Source: an uncultured Lachnospiraceae bacterium
GTDB lineage: Bacteria; Bacillota; Clostridia; Lachnospirales; Lachnospiraceae
Assembly: GCA_934293375.1 (NCBI GenBank)
Contig: CAKQYS010000004.1
Span: forward strand, 1 to 64,000
Direction: 5' to 3'
Length of the DNA: 64,000 nucleotides
Positions within the stretch are counted from its first letter, which is position 1. The number at the start of each line of letters is the position of its first letter. Made by a program: the position numbers and the translations under genes. Below, piece after piece: positions 63,914 through 64,000 of this stretch. The notes beneath the pieces were generated by a model. The model was not told the origin of the DNA, made no database searches, and saw only the letters and a program-made list of their open reading frames with translations.

Positions 63914-64000
63914 TTATTCTACTTCAATCATTTCCGCATCAGCCTTACGAAGCGAAAGCTCATAACCTCTGACGGTTACTTCTACAGGATCACCCAATGG
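63914..64000 (-). CDS. feoA: C-terminal end of FeoA (runs off the window)
   Basis: The last 28 codons read PLGDPVEVTVRGYELSLRKA then DAEMIEVE and stop, the standard FeoA end (GDP..v.vrGy.lsLRk.eA..i.ve). It is 24 bases before feoB. The 5' part lies beyond the right edge. Confidence 0.9.
   Translation of the reverse strand, partial: PLGDPVEVTVRGYELSLRKADAEMIEVE

Noticed and set aside
60213..64000. A metal-resistance genomic island
   Set aside because: Base composition and codon use match the surroundings and there are no integrase, tRNA or attachment sites; only the MITE is mobile.

Overview
The window reads as chromosomal DNA of a Gram-positive, spore-lineage Clostridia, most likely a gut Lachnospiraceae (Coprococcus/Roseburia-like). 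The basis is a moderate-GC chromosome with strong AGGAGG ribosome sites, a T-box in front of pheST, a Firmicutes-type 6S RNA, SpoIID- and CspB-like proteins, a chorion-like high-cysteine peptide, GH25 lysozymes with Fn3 repeats, BspA-type LRR and Thr/Pro-rich surface proteins, and two Feo systems. The genus is a guess. No rRNA, tRNA, CRISPR array, prophage or complete insertion sequence was seen.

Layout. 1-7.2 kb: a degenerate 61-bp repeat tract, an Ig-like surface protein divergent from an XRE regulator, AraC regulator, hydrolase, a divergent feoAB, then a second near-identical XRE with the remnant of a second copy of the surface-protein gene. 7.2-16.7 kb: a decayed small gene, a Cys-rich peptide, tyrA and an RsuA-type pseudouridine synthase, two unknown genes facing a 57-residue ORF, an ECF sigma/anti-sigma pair, a diguanylate cyclase with a LacI-type sensor, and queA. 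16.7-26.9 kb: an envelope and signalling block of surface proteins, a gene behind a ~230-nt structured RNA, and a LytTR-FHA / zinc-ribbon-FHA / Ser-Thr kinase operon. 26.9-32.7 kb: T-box-pheS-pheT and a two-component system. 32.9-37.6 kb: two tandem GH25 lysozymes behind a 5' leader with four 29-bp dyad repeats. 37.7-47.4 kb: BrkB and SpoIID proteins, 6S RNA, PlsC, a minimal SufC/SufB pair, mntP under a yybP-ykoY Mn riboswitch, and secreted or membrane unknowns. 47.4-57.5 kb: a MITE, a purine permease, DUF438-PAS protein, murI, D-lactate dehydrogenase, a Csp-like protease, a coiled-coil membrane protein and a GH5 glucanase. 57.5-64 kb: a metal block of copA with a C-terminal CopZ domain, csoR, a second MITE copy, a CsoR-type promoter, a Fur-like regulator, a large feoB and the end of feoA.

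Two themes stand out. Metal homeostasis is dense: two Feo systems, Mn efflux with its riboswitch, Cu efflux with its repressor and operators, a Fur-like protein and SufBC. Regulation by RNA and short repeats is also rich: T-box, Mn riboswitch, 6S RNA, an unassigned structured RNA, 29-bp leader repeats, a two-copy MITE and a 61-bp repeat tract. The strongest candidates for something undescribed are the structured RNA at 21.6-21.84 kb, the leader repeats at 32.94-33.11 kb, the copA/copZ internal start, and the kinase/FHA/LytTR-FHA module.
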